From contig JAGLDN010000064.1 of assembly GCA_023145575.1 (NCBI GenBank), positions 1 through 28,940 on the forward strand: a stretch of 28,940 nucleotides of DNA. Direction: 5' to 3'. Positions 7,769 to 17,188 of the stretch are shown piece by piece (position 1 is the stretch's first letter; the number at the start of each line of letters is the position of its first letter). Under the pieces are notes generated by a model that was not told where the DNA came from, did no database searches, and worked only from the letters and a program-made list of their open reading frames with translations. The stretch is from Psychromonas sp. Lineage in GTDB: Bacteria; Pseudomonadota; Gammaproteobacteria; Enterobacterales; Psychromonadaceae. Both the position numbers and the translations under genes were made by a program.

Positions 7769-8850
7769 GTGTTCACTCCAACTTTTTCAAGTAAATCGCT
7801 GTAACTAGCTACCATATTAAATTTAACCTTCTCTGCGCAATCATTATCTTCTTGCCCTAACCGCTCAAAATATTTTCTAGCGCATTATATTTTTGCATCG
7901 TCGATTTTTTTCAATTGCATGGTAGACATTGAATCTTTAGTTTCAGCTACAAATAAAATATGCTTTACCGTCCCTTCTTTAAAAGCAATCGTCCAATCTT
8001 GGTTGTAGCCACCTTCTCCTAACGGTGTTGGTATGCTAGAACCCTTGGCAATTTTGCATATACCCATGTGACGTAAAAGCGCAAATTTAGCAAGGGAAAT
8101 AGTGCCAAGGTGCTAGGCATAAAATTGCCCTCTCGATGATTAACTGCGTTAATCACCAAAAGTCGAATTAAAATAAAGACTTTAATTCCTAGAGTTATTC
8201 GACATAGAGATTTTATAACAACGCAGGTTGTTACTAGTTGCCTTGCCCTGCGGGGCACAAGCTCGAAAACCAAGACTGCGTTACAATAATCGAAAAGTGA
8301 ACAACAATTACCTAATATTGTGCCTTGTTCTGATTATCGAGCTTGAGCCTGACAAAGCATTTTTACGTCACATGGGTATACATAAAACATTTTACCAATC
8401 AAATAATCTTTATCCGCTATTTGTAGTCTTGCTGATAGCGATCCATTGAACTCTCTTTGTAAAAAGGAAACAAAGTCACTAAAGCTTTCACTGACAACAA
8501 TACTTAGCACATTAATATCATAAACTGTACTAGGATGATCTTGTCGCTCACCTTGCTGATTAACAGCAATACGTAAACCACGATCCACTTCTTGGCGACG
8601 TGAAATGGTATTATCAGTATGCTTAAGCATACACATAACAAAACTATTGGGGTTATCCCAACCTTCACGTAAGGCAGAGTGTGAAAAAATAAAACGTGCT
8701 CGCTCTGCAAATGAAAACAACTGTTCTTTTCCTTTTAAGATCAGATCGTAAGCACTTTGATCTCTACTCTCTATTTTTTCAGCTTTGATTGTTTTGATAG
8801 CATCAAGCGCTTCCCTTTTTTATCAATAGAAAAATATCCTTTATGGGTTG
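7765..8850 (-). pseudogene. Type III restriction endonuclease Res subunit, C-terminal remnant
   Basis: From high to low coordinates the frames read GYFSIDKKG (about 8800-8840, then a frameshift), QSAYDLILKGKEQLFSFAER, ARFIFSHSALREGWDNPN and ISRRQEVDRGLRIAVNQ. These are the helicase motif V/VI region of type III Res proteins. The C-terminal nuclease region follows with IPTPLGEGGYNQDW, FVAETKDSMSTMQLKKID and, after a TAA at 7885-7887, CARKYFERLG...VASYSDLLEK. A MITE (8059-8380) splits it. Removing the MITE with one TA kept joins GKMFYV to CKIAKG in frame. Defects are N-terminal loss, at least one frameshift, one nonsense codon and the insertion. No mod (methyltransferase) gene is visible. The final TGA overlaps the rnhB start. 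Confidence 0.88.
8059..8380. repeat. MITE copy C, full length, inserted in the res pseudogene
   Basis: A 322-bp element from TATACCCATGTGACG to CGTCACATGGGTATA, in reverse orientation to copy A and very similar to it along its whole length. The flanks show a clean insertion at TA: deleting the element but one TA restores an uninterrupted reading frame. Copies A and C look the least worn of the set and are probably the most recent insertions. Confidence 0.92.
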
Positions 8851-8934
8851 ATGTTGTTGATTATATTATCGATTATCTTTATTCTCCATTTATACCCAGT
8901 TTAAAATTTAGCCTAAGCAACCTGTTATTCCACA

Positions 8935-10083
8935 TTACTCCTCTAATAAATCAACAACAGCTTGCGCTGCTTTGTTATCTGCATCACACTTAATAAGTTT
9001 GTGAAGCTCTGTGAAGGTTTCGACCATCTTGTCTCCACCATTAGTAATCAGTTGCTCTAATGCTCCAGTGAGATTTTCAACTGTACACTCATCCTGGTAT
9101 AGCTCTTTAACAATTTCTTGATCTGCAATTAAATTGGGCAATGATGTAAATTTCAAATCCGCATTACGCATCGCTTTTGCAATTTTGAACGTCAACATGT
9201 TCACTTTATAAGCAACGACCATCGGCACTTTTGCAAGCATTGCCTCCAACGCCGCCGTGCCTGATGCTAATAGAGCCAAGTCTGCTGATTGTAGAACGGC
9301 ACTCGCATGCCCATCCACCAATTTGATGGGTAAATTGACTGAAAGTTTTTTTAATTGCGCTTGAAATTGCTGTTTTCGGCATTCATTTACAAGCGGTACT
9401 ATAAACGTGTAATCAGGATGTTTTTCATGAATTTTTTGCGCGGTTTGCAAAAATATCGGACCAAGTCGCTCGACTTCCGCCTTCCGACTACCAGGTAAAA
9501 TGGCCATAATTTTTTGTTTATCATCAAGTTTTAACCTTGAGCGAGCCTTTAATTTTTCTCGGATAAGAGGTAACTTATCTGCAAGTGTGTGCCCTACAAA
9601 TATACACGGCACATTATGCTTGTCATAAAATGCTTTCTCAAACGGCAAAAATGCCAACACTAAATTTGTTGCCTTGGCAATTTTATGAATACGCCATGAT
9701 TTCCACGCCCAGACAGAGGGACTAACATAATGAATTGTTTTGATGCCTTGTTTTTTAAGTTTTAATTCCACCGTTAAATTAAAATCGGGTGCATCAATGC
9801 CAATAAAAATATCTGGTGGTGAGGTAATAAAGTGATTAATAATAGATCGCCGAAGAGATAAAATACTGGCTAATTTACCAAGCACCTCGACAAAACCCAG
9901 CACTGAAAGCGCCTCAATAGGATGAAGAGCAACACAACCTTGCGCAATCATTCGAGGGCCTGCAATACCTTCAAAAATAGCATTAGGGAAATGATTTTTT
10001 AGGGCTTTAATCAAACCTTCCCCTAAAATATCACCTGAAATTTCACCTGCAATTATCCCAATTCGAATTGGATCATTCATCAT
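8935..10083 (-). CDS. lpxB: Lipid-A-disaccharide synthase
   Basis: Joins UDP-2,3-diacylglucosamine and lipid X to form the lipid A disaccharide at the inner membrane. It begins IRIGIIAGEISGDILGEGLI, the family's N-terminal glycosyltransferase fold. Later motifs are FIGIDAPDFN, HYVSPSVWAWKSWR, the nucleotide-binding LPGSRKAEVERLGPIF, and LASGTAALEAMLAKVPMVVAYK. Its 382 residues are normal for GT19 enzymes. It follows nhaC by 9 nt, so it must be transcribed through that inserted gene or from a promoter within it. Confidence 0.97.
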   Translation of the reverse strand: MMNDPIRIGIIAGEISGDILGEGLIKALKNHFPNAIFEGIAGPRMIAQGCVALHPIEALSVLGFVEVLGKLASILSLRRSIINHFITSPPDIFIGIDAPDFNLTVELKLKKQGIKTIHYVSPSVWAWKSWRIHKIAKATNLVLAFLPFEKAFYDKHNVPCIFVGHTLADKLPLIREKLKARSRLKLDDKQKIMAILPGSRKAEVERLGPIFLQTAQKIHEKHPDYTFIVPLVNECRKQQFQAQLKKLSVNLPIKLVDGHASAVLQSADLALLASGTAALEAMLAKVPMVVAYKVNMLTFKIAKAMRNADLKFTSLPNLIADQEIVKELYQDECTVENLTGALEQLITNGGDKMVETFTELHKLIKCDADNKAAQAVVDLLEE

Positions 10084-10092
10084 TATCTTCTT

Positions 10093-11493
10093 TTAAGTAA
10101 AGTGTTTTTGATGCCTATCTTTAAAAAAGCCAACACCCAATGAAGCAAACAGGATTGAAATTAGTGGATTTAACCAATTTAAAATAGCATAAGGTGCATA
10201 TTTTAACGGATCTATTCCTAATGAAGAAGCAAAAAAAGCTCCCGCTGTGGTCCATGGGATCAAAGCCGTTGTTAACGCGCCCCCATCTTCAAGTGAACGG
10301 GATAAAACAAGACGATTAACCTTTAATTTATCGTAGACTCCAGAAAACAAATGACCACCAAGAATGATCGACATATAAGCCTCTGACATGGTCAAATTGC
10401 CAATAAAACAGGATATTATAGTGGTTGCCACCAGTGTTGTTGGTCTTTTAACTCGCTTAATTATACTAAAAACAAGTACGCGTAAAAATCCAAATTCAGA
10501 TAATACGCCGCCTAATGCTAATGCGATTAATGATAAAGAGAGTGTCCACATCATCGAAGCCATACCACCACGCCCAAGTATTTTATCAAGTGATGAAATA
10601 CCAGAATGAGAAACCTGCCCAAAATATAGCGCATTTAAAACGACTGTTACGGATTTATCTTGAATAAATATTGCGATTAATACGGCAACAACAATAGAGA
10701 AAAACATCGTTGGCACCGCATCTACACCTTTTATACTGAGTGAAATCATCACGACTAAGGGCAATAAAATAAAAATATTAATGTGGTACAACGATTCAAT
10801 ACCGATCAATAACGCATTTAAGTTTTCTGTGGATAAAGTGTTGTGTGCATACGGCAATCCCATAAAATAAAATAAAATTAACGATATAAAATAAGTCGGC
10901 GCAGTAGAATAACTCATACTCTTAATATGATCGGTCAATTTGACCTTAGCAGAGATTGCCGCTAAATTAGTTGTATCTGACACGGGGGACATTTTATCAC
11001 CAAAGCAGGCACCTGAGATAACCATGCCAGCAACGAGATCAAGTGGTATCCCCATCAGCCCGCCGATCCCCAGTAAAACAACACCCACAGTGCCAACTGT
11101 TCCCCAACTCGTGCCAGTTGCAAGTGACATGACACTACACAAGATCAAACCACTTGGTAGGAAATAAGCTGGCGAGATAAGTTTAATACCATAGTATATG
11201 AACGTAGCTACAGTACCACTTTGAATAAAGGCTGCAATCAAAACACCAATTAAAATAAAAATATAAATAGCAGGAAAAGAATTGCTTAAACCTATATTCA
11301 TTGCTTTTTTTATTGGATAAAAACCATTTTTAGAAATAAGCCATGCACTTAAAGAAACTATCAATAGACAAATTAATAAAAGTATATGTAAACTGGCATG
11401 AAGGTAAAAAAGTCCAAAACCTACAACAAAAATAATACTTAAAAAGGTGAGTAAGGAGAGCTTAAAACTTGGAGAGTAGTTAACATCGTCCAT
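10093..11493 (-). CDS. nhaC: NhaC-type Na+/H+ antiporter
   Basis: A polytopic inner-membrane protein with about 11-12 hydrophobic segments. The NhaC signature is clear: ATGTSWGTVGTVGVVLLGIG, then GACFGDKMSPVSDTTNLAA, and later SRSLEDGGALTTALIPWTTAGAF. Members exchange Na+ (sometimes with organic substrates such as malate/lactate in MleN relatives) for protons. I place the start at the ATG 11491-11493 (MDDVNYSPSFK), preceded by GAGA at a suitable distance; an ATG 14 codons earlier has no visible ribosome binding site. This gene is not part of the usual cluster and separates lpxA from lpxB, which are adjacent in most gammaproteobacteria. About 106 nt separate it from lpxA. Transported ions are inferred from the family. 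Confidence 0.9.
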   Translation of the reverse strand: MDDVNYSPSFKLSLLTFLSIIFVVGFGLFYLHASLHILLLICLLIVSLSAWLISKNGFYPIKKAMNIGLSNSFPAIYIFILIGVLIAAFIQSGTVATFIYYGIKLISPAYFLPSGLILCSVMSLATGTSWGTVGTVGVVLLGIGGLMGIPLDLVAGMVISGACFGDKMSPVSDTTNLAAISAKVKLTDHIKSMSYSTAPTYFISLILFYFMGLPYAHNTLSTENLNALLIGIESLYHINIFILLPLVVMISLSIKGVDAVPTMFFSIVVAVLIAIFIQDKSVTVVLNALYFGQVSHSGISSLDKILGRGGMASMMWTLSLSLIALALGGVLSEFGFLRVLVFSIIKRVKRPTTLVATTIISCFIGNLTMSEAYMSIILGGHLFSGVYDKLKVNRLVLSRSLEDGGALTTALIPWTTAGAFFASSLGIDPLKYAPYAILNWLNPLISILFASLGVGFFKDRHQKHFT

Positions 11494-11599
11494 ATCGTTT
11501 CTCAAGGCAAATAAAATAAATGCTGATATTAACATTAATTAAAAGAAAAATTTAACCTTTCTTGGTATCCGATCGTTCAACTTAAAATTAAAGGATCAC

Positions 11600-12388
11600 T
11601 TAATGAATTATCCCGCGATTTCCTTCACAAATAAAGTCATATAAACTTTGTAATTCAGGGCATGATGCAAGTTTTTCAGCGATTTGTAATTTTGCATTTT
11701 CAAGTGTATTTCCATTTCGACAAAGAATTTTATAAACACGTTTAATTTCCATTATCGCCTTACTCGAAAATCCACTGCGTTTTAAACCGATAGAGTTTAT
11801 TCCTAACGTTTTCGCTGGGTTTCCTGTAATCAAAAAGTATGGCGGAACATCTTTGTTTACCGCCGAGCATCCCCCAATCATTGCAAACTCACCAACACGG
11901 GTAAATTGATGTAGTGCAGATAGTCCACCAACAATAACATTATTAGCTAATTTAATATGACCCGCTAATGTTGCATTGTTTGATAAAATAATGTTATTAC
12001 CCAATATACAATCATGGGCAACATGCACATATGCCATGAGCAAATTATTATTGCCTATCCGCGTAATGCCTTTATCTTGCACTGTGCCCCTATGTATCGT
12101 ACAGCTTTCACGAAATACATTATTTTCACCGATTTCCAGAAACGTTTCTTCGCCTGCATATTTTAAATCTTGACAATCCTCCCCAATAGAAGAAAACTGA
12201 AATATTTTATTATTTCGACCCATTTTAGTCGGTCCATTAATAACAACATGAGGTGCAATCCAGCAATCATCACCAATCTCAACCCGTGCACCAATAATAC
12301 TATATGGCCCTATGTTCACATTTTTGCCAACAATTGCACTCTTGTGAATGATGGCAGTTGGATGAATTTGTGATTGTAATTTTACCAT
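11600..12388 (-). CDS. lpxA: UDP-N-acetylglucosamine acyltransferase
   Basis: First step of lipid A synthesis: transfers an R-3-hydroxyacyl chain from ACP to UDP-GlcNAc. The N-terminal two thirds is a left-handed parallel beta-helix of hexapeptide repeats (residues 8-190), with a helical C-terminus. Catalytic H125 is in VHVAHDC, at the same number as in E. coli. G173 is present at the position that acts as the acyl-chain ruler in E. coli, where glycine allows C14; a C14 preference here is inference. The start directly abuts the fabZ stop with no gap, so the two are coupled. 262 residues is the normal length. Confidence 0.98.
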   Translation of the reverse strand: MVKLQSQIHPTAIIHKSAIVGKNVNIGPYSIIGARVEIGDDCWIAPHVVINGPTKMGRNNKIFQFSSIGEDCQDLKYAGEETFLEIGENNVFRESCTIHRGTVQDKGITRIGNNNLLMAYVHVAHDCILGNNIILSNNATLAGHIKLANNVIVGGLSALHQFTRVGEFAMIGGCSAVNKDVPPYFLITGNPAKTLGINSIGLKRSGFSSKAIMEIKRVYKILCRNGNTLENAKLQIAEKLASCPELQSLYDFICEGNRGIIH

Positions 12389-12841
12389 TTAAATTATTCT
12401 CCTCGCACACATGATCAATGCTTGACAGCAAACTTCACCACCCACTTTAGCAAGACAATCAAACTTACCCATACCATGTTTTCCACGGAGATAAATAACT
12501 TCTAAATGCAAGGTATCACCTGGTAAAACAGGTTTTCGATAACGTACTTTGTCAATTGAGGCTAAAAAATAAAGCTCGTTATCAGCAGGTTTCCCATGAG
12601 TCGCAAATGCGAGTATCCCAGTAGCCTGGGCAAGAGCTTCTAAAATCATCACACCTGGAAACACAGGGTTGTTTGGAAAGTGTCCCTGAAATTGAGACTC
12701 ATTAAAAGTAACATTTTTTATTGCGTGAAGCGTTTTACCCTTCACATAGTCAACGACTCTATCAACTAATAAGAAGGGATAGCGATGCGGTAATAAATTC
12801 ATTATTTCTTTTATGTCTAGGGCGTTTAATTCAGTACTCAC
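12389..12841 (-). CDS. fabZ: 3-hydroxyacyl-ACP dehydratase FabZ
   Basis: Dehydrates 3-hydroxyacyl-ACP in fatty acid elongation and competes with LpxA/LpxD for the same substrates, which explains its place in the lipid A operon. It has a hot-dog fold, LPHRYPFLLVDRV at 17-29, catalytic H54 in FQGHFPNNPVFPG and E68 in MILEALAQATG, matching E. coli numbering. 150 residues. The lpxD stop is 10 nt upstream and lpxA begins immediately after. Confidence 0.98.
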   Translation of the reverse strand: MSTELNALDIKEIMNLLPHRYPFLLVDRVVDYVKGKTLHAIKNVTFNESQFQGHFPNNPVFPGVMILEALAQATGILAFATHGKPADNELYFLASIDKVRYRKPVLPGDTLHLEVIYLRGKHGMGKFDCLAKVGGEVCCQALIMCARRII

Positions 12842-12851
12842 AATAAAATCC

Positions 12852-13862
12852 TTATACTTGTCTTTCGAGTATTTTCAAACGTTTAAATAAATCTCTAATT
12901 TTTAAAATATAGGCGGTATTACGTGTCCAATCTTTATTTTTAATAGCAGGGATCCCTGATGAATATACACCTTCTTCTTTTATATCACGCATCACCATCG
13001 CATTGCCTGTAATGGTAACATTATCTACTACCTCAAGATGACCAGTAATTGAGACCATGCCACCTATTAAACAATGCGCACCAATGTTCGAGCTACCAGC
13101 AATACCCGAGCATCCTGCCATAGCAGTATGTTCTCCAACAATAACATTATGAGCAATTTGACATTGATTGTCGATACGAACACCTTTTTTGAGAATGGTA
13201 TCAGACAGCGAGCCACGATCAACGGTTGTTGAAGAGCCTATTTCAACATCATCTTCAATAATAACCTTGCCAATTTGCGGTATTTTCAACCACTTCCCTT
13301 GATGAAGTACATTGCCAAAACCATCACTACCAATAACGCTGTTCGCATGAATAATACAACGCTTTCCAATTTCCGAATCAGAATAAATGGTCACATTAGG
13401 GTAAATTTTTGTATTTTCTTGAATCGATACATTAATGCCAATCACTACATTTGCAAAGATTTGACAGTCATTTGCAATAGTTACATTCGCTCCAATAACA
13501 ACATTTTCAGCAATGGCAACATTATCACCAATGACAGCGGTTTCATCAATCATCGCTGAGGCCGCTATTTTAACTGGTAAATTGGGCGTGGTATCAAAAA
13601 TTCGCGCGAGCATCGCATAACCGATATAAGGCACTTTTAAAAATAAGGCATTTCCTTTATACGAAGATTTTGCTACCAAAGGGAGTACAATAGCGCTTGC
13701 GCAACATTGATCAATATTTTTTAATAACATTAAATCTGATACAAAGGTGATGTCGCCAGATTTTGCTGAGGCAAAGGGGGCTAAACGATAGATTTGCAAA
13801 TCTTCATCACCAGCTAACTCCGCCCCTAAAATTGTTGCCAGTTCACCTAAACTCTTTACCAT
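12852..13862 (-). CDS. lpxD: UDP-3-O-(3-hydroxyacyl)glucosamine N-acyltransferase
   Basis: Third step of lipid A synthesis, adding the N-linked hydroxyacyl chain. The N-terminal uridine-binding domain (residues 1-100, TILGAELAGDEDLQIYRLAP) is followed by a long hexapeptide-repeat beta-helix (100-310). The catalytic histidine is H238 in CQIAHNVIVGEHTAMAG, equivalent to E. coli H239. The helix is completed by GSDGFGNVLHQGKW at 178-191. 336 residues, normal. It lies 29 nt downstream of skp. Confidence 0.97.
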   Translation of the reverse strand: MVKSLGELATILGAELAGDEDLQIYRLAPFASAKSGDITFVSDLMLLKNIDQCCASAIVLPLVAKSSYKGNALFLKVPYIGYAMLARIFDTTPNLPVKIAASAMIDETAVIGDNVAIAENVVIGANVTIANDCQIFANVVIGINVSIQENTKIYPNVTIYSDSEIGKRCIIHANSVIGSDGFGNVLHQGKWLKIPQIGKVIIEDDVEIGSSTTVDRGSLSDTILKKGVRIDNQCQIAHNVIVGEHTAMAGCSGIAGSSNIGAHCLIGGMVSITGHLEVVDNVTITGNAMVMRDIKEEGVYSSGIPAIKNKDWTRNTAYILKIRDLFKRLKILERQV

Positions 13863-13891
13863 ACAATTTCCCTTACAATACAGTTAATAAT

Positions 13892-14407
13892 TTATTTTTC
13901 ACTAATTTTTTTAATCACTTGCTTTGAAATATCATAAGACGGTTTTGCATAGATAATTTGATCGCCATTTAAAATAAGATCATAATGACCATCTTTAGCG
14001 ATTTTATTAATAACATCTCGCATAACCGTTAATACTTTTTGCTGCTCTTCACCTTGACGCCGACGGTTATCTTCTTCAAATGCTTTACGCTTAAGTTTAT
14101 ACTCTGATAGTTTCACTTCCATTTCACGTTTTTCTTTCGTCAGCTGAGTATTTGACATTAACTCTGAATCACGTTTTAGAGATTTATCTAACTTTTCAAG
14201 TTCCTTTTCTAAGCCTTTCAACTCAGTATAACGCCCCTTAAATTCAGCTTCTAGTTTTTTAATGATATGCTCTCTTTGTGCTGATACTTTCATTACTTCA
14301 CTTGGAAAAACAATGCCCACTTTTTGTAATCCCTCAGTAGCATACACCGTCGAAGAAAGTGAAAAAAACACCAAACTTAATATCAATGATTTTAAAAAAT
14401 GTTTCAT
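13892..14407 (-). CDS. skp: Periplasmic chaperone Skp (OmpH)
   Basis: Holds unfolded outer-membrane proteins on their way to the BAM complex. A signal peptide (MKHFLKSLILSLVFFSLSST...) has a likely cleavage after VYA (residue 23). The mature protein is a highly charged helical coiled coil (about 45-130, rich in K, E, R) with short N- and C-terminal strands, as in Skp trimers; the C-terminus reads YDLILNGDQIIYA. 171 residues, slightly longer than E. coli Skp. The ribosome binding site TAGGAG lies about 7 nt before the ATG. It is separated from bamA by MITE debris rather than the usual short gap, so it likely needs its own promoter. Confidence 0.92.
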   Translation of the reverse strand: MKHFLKSLILSLVFFSLSSTVYATEGLQKVGIVFPSEVMKVSAQREHIIKKLEAEFKGRYTELKGLEKELEKLDKSLKRDSELMSNTQLTKEKREMEVKLSEYKLKRKAFEEDNRRRQGEEQQKVLTVMRDVINKIAKDGHYDLILNGDQIIYAKPSYDISKQVIKKISEK

Positions 14408-14439
14408 TATATTGCTCCTAATAAAAAATAAAAATTATT

Positions 14440-14489
14440 TATGCTTATGTTACTTCAAAGTGAAAAATCATCAAGGTTAATTGCTCATA
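14440..14489. repeat. MITE left-end stub
   Basis: TATGCTTATGTTACTTCAAA at 14440-14459 matches the MITE end at 28921 (TATACCCATGTTACTTCAAA) except for a few bases, and the following GTGAAAAATCATCAAGG resembles the next part of the 24829 copy. It stops where another copy begins at 14490, so one element appears to have landed in another. Confidence 0.6.
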
Positions 14490-14710
14490 TATACCCATGG
14501 CACCTCAAGATGAAACATCAGACACGAACTCGATAATCAACGTAAAGCAGCACCATACTACCCATAAACAATCAGCTCCCTAATGGTTTATCAGTAGAAT
14601 TAACCGATAATGTTAATTATCGATGGTTACTCCCTTGAAACTAGTGCCCACAAAGCTACCTTCGATCAACAAAAGAAGAATAAGTACCCTAACGCCTCAA
14701 GCACATGAGC
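14490..14710. repeat. MITE copy D, degenerate
   Basis: Starts TATACCCATGGCACCTCAAG. The following AACTCGATAATCAACG aligns with GCTCGATAATCAGAAC in copy C read in reverse, and TGGTTTATCAGTAGAATTAACC aligns with TCGTTTATCGGTTGAATTAACT in the reversed 24829 copy. It is therefore oriented like copies A and B. The right end is worn, perhaps the stretch CTCAAGCACATGAG near 14698-14711. It fills the gap between bamA and skp. Confidence 0.62.
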
Positions 14711-14718
14711 AAATTGTA

Positions 14719-17139
14719 TTAGAATGTATTTCCAATATTAAATGAAAACACTTCCGTTTTATCTCCTGGATACTTTTTTATTGGTAAAGCAAGGGTAAAG
14801 ACTAATGGACCCATGGGTGAAACCCATGTTAACTGCGTACCCGCTGAAGAGCGAAGCCTACCTGGTTTCGAGTAATCCCCTAAATAATCACAATTCCTAA
14901 CACAATCTTCTTTACTGATAGCCGCATAATTAAACTCTGTATCCCAAACCTCCCCCGCATCGATAAATAAACTCGTTCTTACGAGTCTGCTGTAAGCTTC
15001 ATCAATAAATGGTACAGGAAATATCACTGCCGCACTGAGCGTATATTTTGCATTTCCACCAATTGCATTATCAGTAACAAAAATATCCTTATTACCAGAA
15101 TTTTCTTCTGAATAGATTGCACGAGGCCCAACAGTATTGCTTGCAAATCCGCGTAAAGTTCTGTAACCCCCAGCATAATAGTTTTCAAAATAGGGTAGCA
15201 CTTGATCATTGCCGTCAAATTTACCATAACCATTACCATAACCTGCGCTTGCACGAAGTAAAGTCGTCCAGTCACCATTATCTGTGATGCGTTGATAATG
15301 ACGAATATTAAAGTTGACTTTGAAATATTGTAAATCTGAACGCGGCGTAGTCACTTTAAGCGACAAAGAATGCATCATACCTTGTGTCGCTAAACGACCT
15401 TTATCAAGTGTATTACGGATCCAACTCACTGTGCCATCTACGTTTTGGAAATCTGCTGTTCCCTCATCTTTCATCTTTGGATAATAAATATTCCAAAAAC
15501 GCTCGGTTTGTAAATATGCATCAGTTTGTGAAATTTCATTATCTTCCCACCCAAGACTAAAGCCTAAACGATTAACTTCATTCACAGGAAAACCTGTACT
15601 AATTCGCGTACCGTAAGTCGTGGTTGTATAATCGACAATATTGGCGTTTGCCGCGTCGAATTTATAATAATACACACTAAAGCCACCACTTACCGCATCA
15701 GCCGTAAGATAAGGCGTTGTATAATTAAAGCTCACATTTTTGCTATACTTGTTTGTTTTTGCTGAAATACCAACATTATCACCACTCCCTAAAAAATTGT
15801 TCTGATGGATCCCTGCTGTTAAACCTATTCCAGATTCAGTACCATAACCAATACTTGCATTGAAAGAGCCTGACGCTTGCTCCTCAACTTTGACATCTAA
15901 ATCAACAAGATCATTACTCACCCTCGGGGTATTTATATCAACTTTTGAGAAAAAACCTAAACGATTTAAACGTTTTTTCGACTGCTCAATATTTTCACTG
16001 GAGATCCAACTCCCTTCCATTTGTCTCATTTCTCGTCGCAGTACGACATCTTTGGTCGTTGAATTTCCTGAAATATTAATATCACGTACATAACCACGCG
16101 CACCAGGAACGACAGAGAAGTTAACCGCAACAGTATGAGTTTTATCATCTATTTCAGGGTAAGTCGTTATTTTAGGAAAAGCGTAACCTAATCGACCAAA
16201 ATATCGTCGAATACTTTGCTCTGTCGCTGCAATGTTAGCAGCAGAATACACATCGCCTTTTTTAAAGGGAACTAATGATGCAATTGATTTGTCTTGGTGG
16301 AGTAAGTTACCAAAAAATTTAACACCTGATACTTTATAAATATCACCTTCGCTAACATTTACGGTAACATAAACATCCTTTTTATTCGGTGTCAACGAGA
16401 CTTGTGTATCATTAATTTTAAAACGGATATACCCTCTATTTAAGTAATAACTTCTGATAACTTCAAGATCCCCAGCGAGTTTTTGTTTTTGATATTGATC
16501 CTCTGCAAAGAAGTCCCACCAACCAGCTGACGAACTGAGGCTTAACCTTTTAAGTAACGTCTTATCACTAAATACCTTATTACCAACGATATTAATTTGT
16601 GCTATTTTCGCTGATAACCCTTCATGAAAAATAAATTGTATCGCAGCACGATTTCGTGGTAAATCAGTAAAAATCGTTTCAACTTGTGCATTATATTTAC
16701 CTACACTATGATAAAAATTTTGCAAGCTTTTATCAATGCCTGAAAGTACAGTTCGATCAAGCGACTCACCAACTTTAATAGAGGATGCATGCAGCGAATC
16801 TAGAATTTGTTTATCCGATAACTTTTTATTCCCTGTTAACACGATACTGCTAATGGTAGGACGCTCTTTAACATTAAAAATCAATGCATTACCTTTACGA
16901 TCAAGATTAATTGATTTAAAATAACCACTTTTATAGAGTTTTTTTATTGCTTGAGAAAGCGCATAATCATCTACGACATCACCTTCTCGAATAGGCAAAC
17001 TTAATAAGGCTGCACCTAGCGTAACACGCTGTAACCCTTTAAACTCAATATTAGTAACAGTAAATTGTGCAGCTTGTACAGAAAACGAATAAATAACACT
17101 GTAAACAACAATCGCGGCAAATAAAATTTTTCTAATCAT
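14719..17139 (-). CDS. bamA: Outer membrane protein assembly factor BamA
   Basis: Core of the BAM complex, which inserts beta-barrel proteins in the outer membrane. I choose the ATG at 17137-17139, giving MIRKILFAAIVVYSVIYSFS with cleavage after VQA and 806 residues; an ATG seven codons earlier would spoil the signal peptide. Five POTRA domains (mature residues to about 420) begin with FTVTNIEFKGLQRVTLG and include VEGDIYKVSGVKFFGN-type repeats. The 16-strand barrel follows, with the conserved loop-6 RGF (R663 from this start) in YRTLRGFASNTVGPRA. The last residue is phenylalanine (FNIGNTF), the usual barrel C-terminal signal. It normally sits right after rseP; here 1.6 kb of mobile DNA intervenes. 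Confidence 0.97.
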   Translation of the reverse strand: MIRKILFAAIVVYSVIYSFSVQAAQFTVTNIEFKGLQRVTLGAALLSLPIREGDVVDDYALSQAIKKLYKSGYFKSINLDRKGNALIFNVKERPTISSIVLTGNKKLSDKQILDSLHASSIKVGESLDRTVLSGIDKSLQNFYHSVGKYNAQVETIFTDLPRNRAAIQFIFHEGLSAKIAQINIVGNKVFSDKTLLKRLSLSSSAGWWDFFAEDQYQKQKLAGDLEVIRSYYLNRGYIRFKINDTQVSLTPNKKDVYVTVNVSEGDIYKVSGVKFFGNLLHQDKSIASLVPFKKGDVYSAANIAATEQSIRRYFGRLGYAFPKITTYPEIDDKTHTVAVNFSVVPGARGYVRDINISGNSTTKDVVLRREMRQMEGSWISSENIEQSKKRLNRLGFFSKVDINTPRVSNDLVDLDVKVEEQASGSFNASIGYGTESGIGLTAGIHQNNFLGSGDNVGISAKTNKYSKNVSFNYTTPYLTADAVSGGFSVYYYKFDAANANIVDYTTTTYGTRISTGFPVNEVNRLGFSLGWEDNEISQTDAYLQTERFWNIYYPKMKDEGTADFQNVDGTVSWIRNTLDKGRLATQGMMHSLSLKVTTPRSDLQYFKVNFNIRHYQRITDNGDWTTLLRASAGYGNGYGKFDGNDQVLPYFENYYAGGYRTLRGFASNTVGPRAIYSEENSGNKDIFVTDNAIGGNAKYTLSAAVIFPVPFIDEAYSRLVRTSLFIDAGEVWDTEFNYAAISKEDCVRNCDYLGDYSKPGRLRSSAGTQLTWVSPMGPLVFTLALPIKKYPGDKTEVFSFNIGNTF

Positions 17140-17188
17140 TAGATCTTCTAATCCTTTCATACAAAATACAACCCTTTATTTAAGCTCA

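Noticed and set aside
8891..8934. TATACCCAG near the lpxB stop as another MITE end
   Set aside because: Only about nine bases agree and the following sequence does not clearly match any copy; chance is likely in AT-rich DNA.
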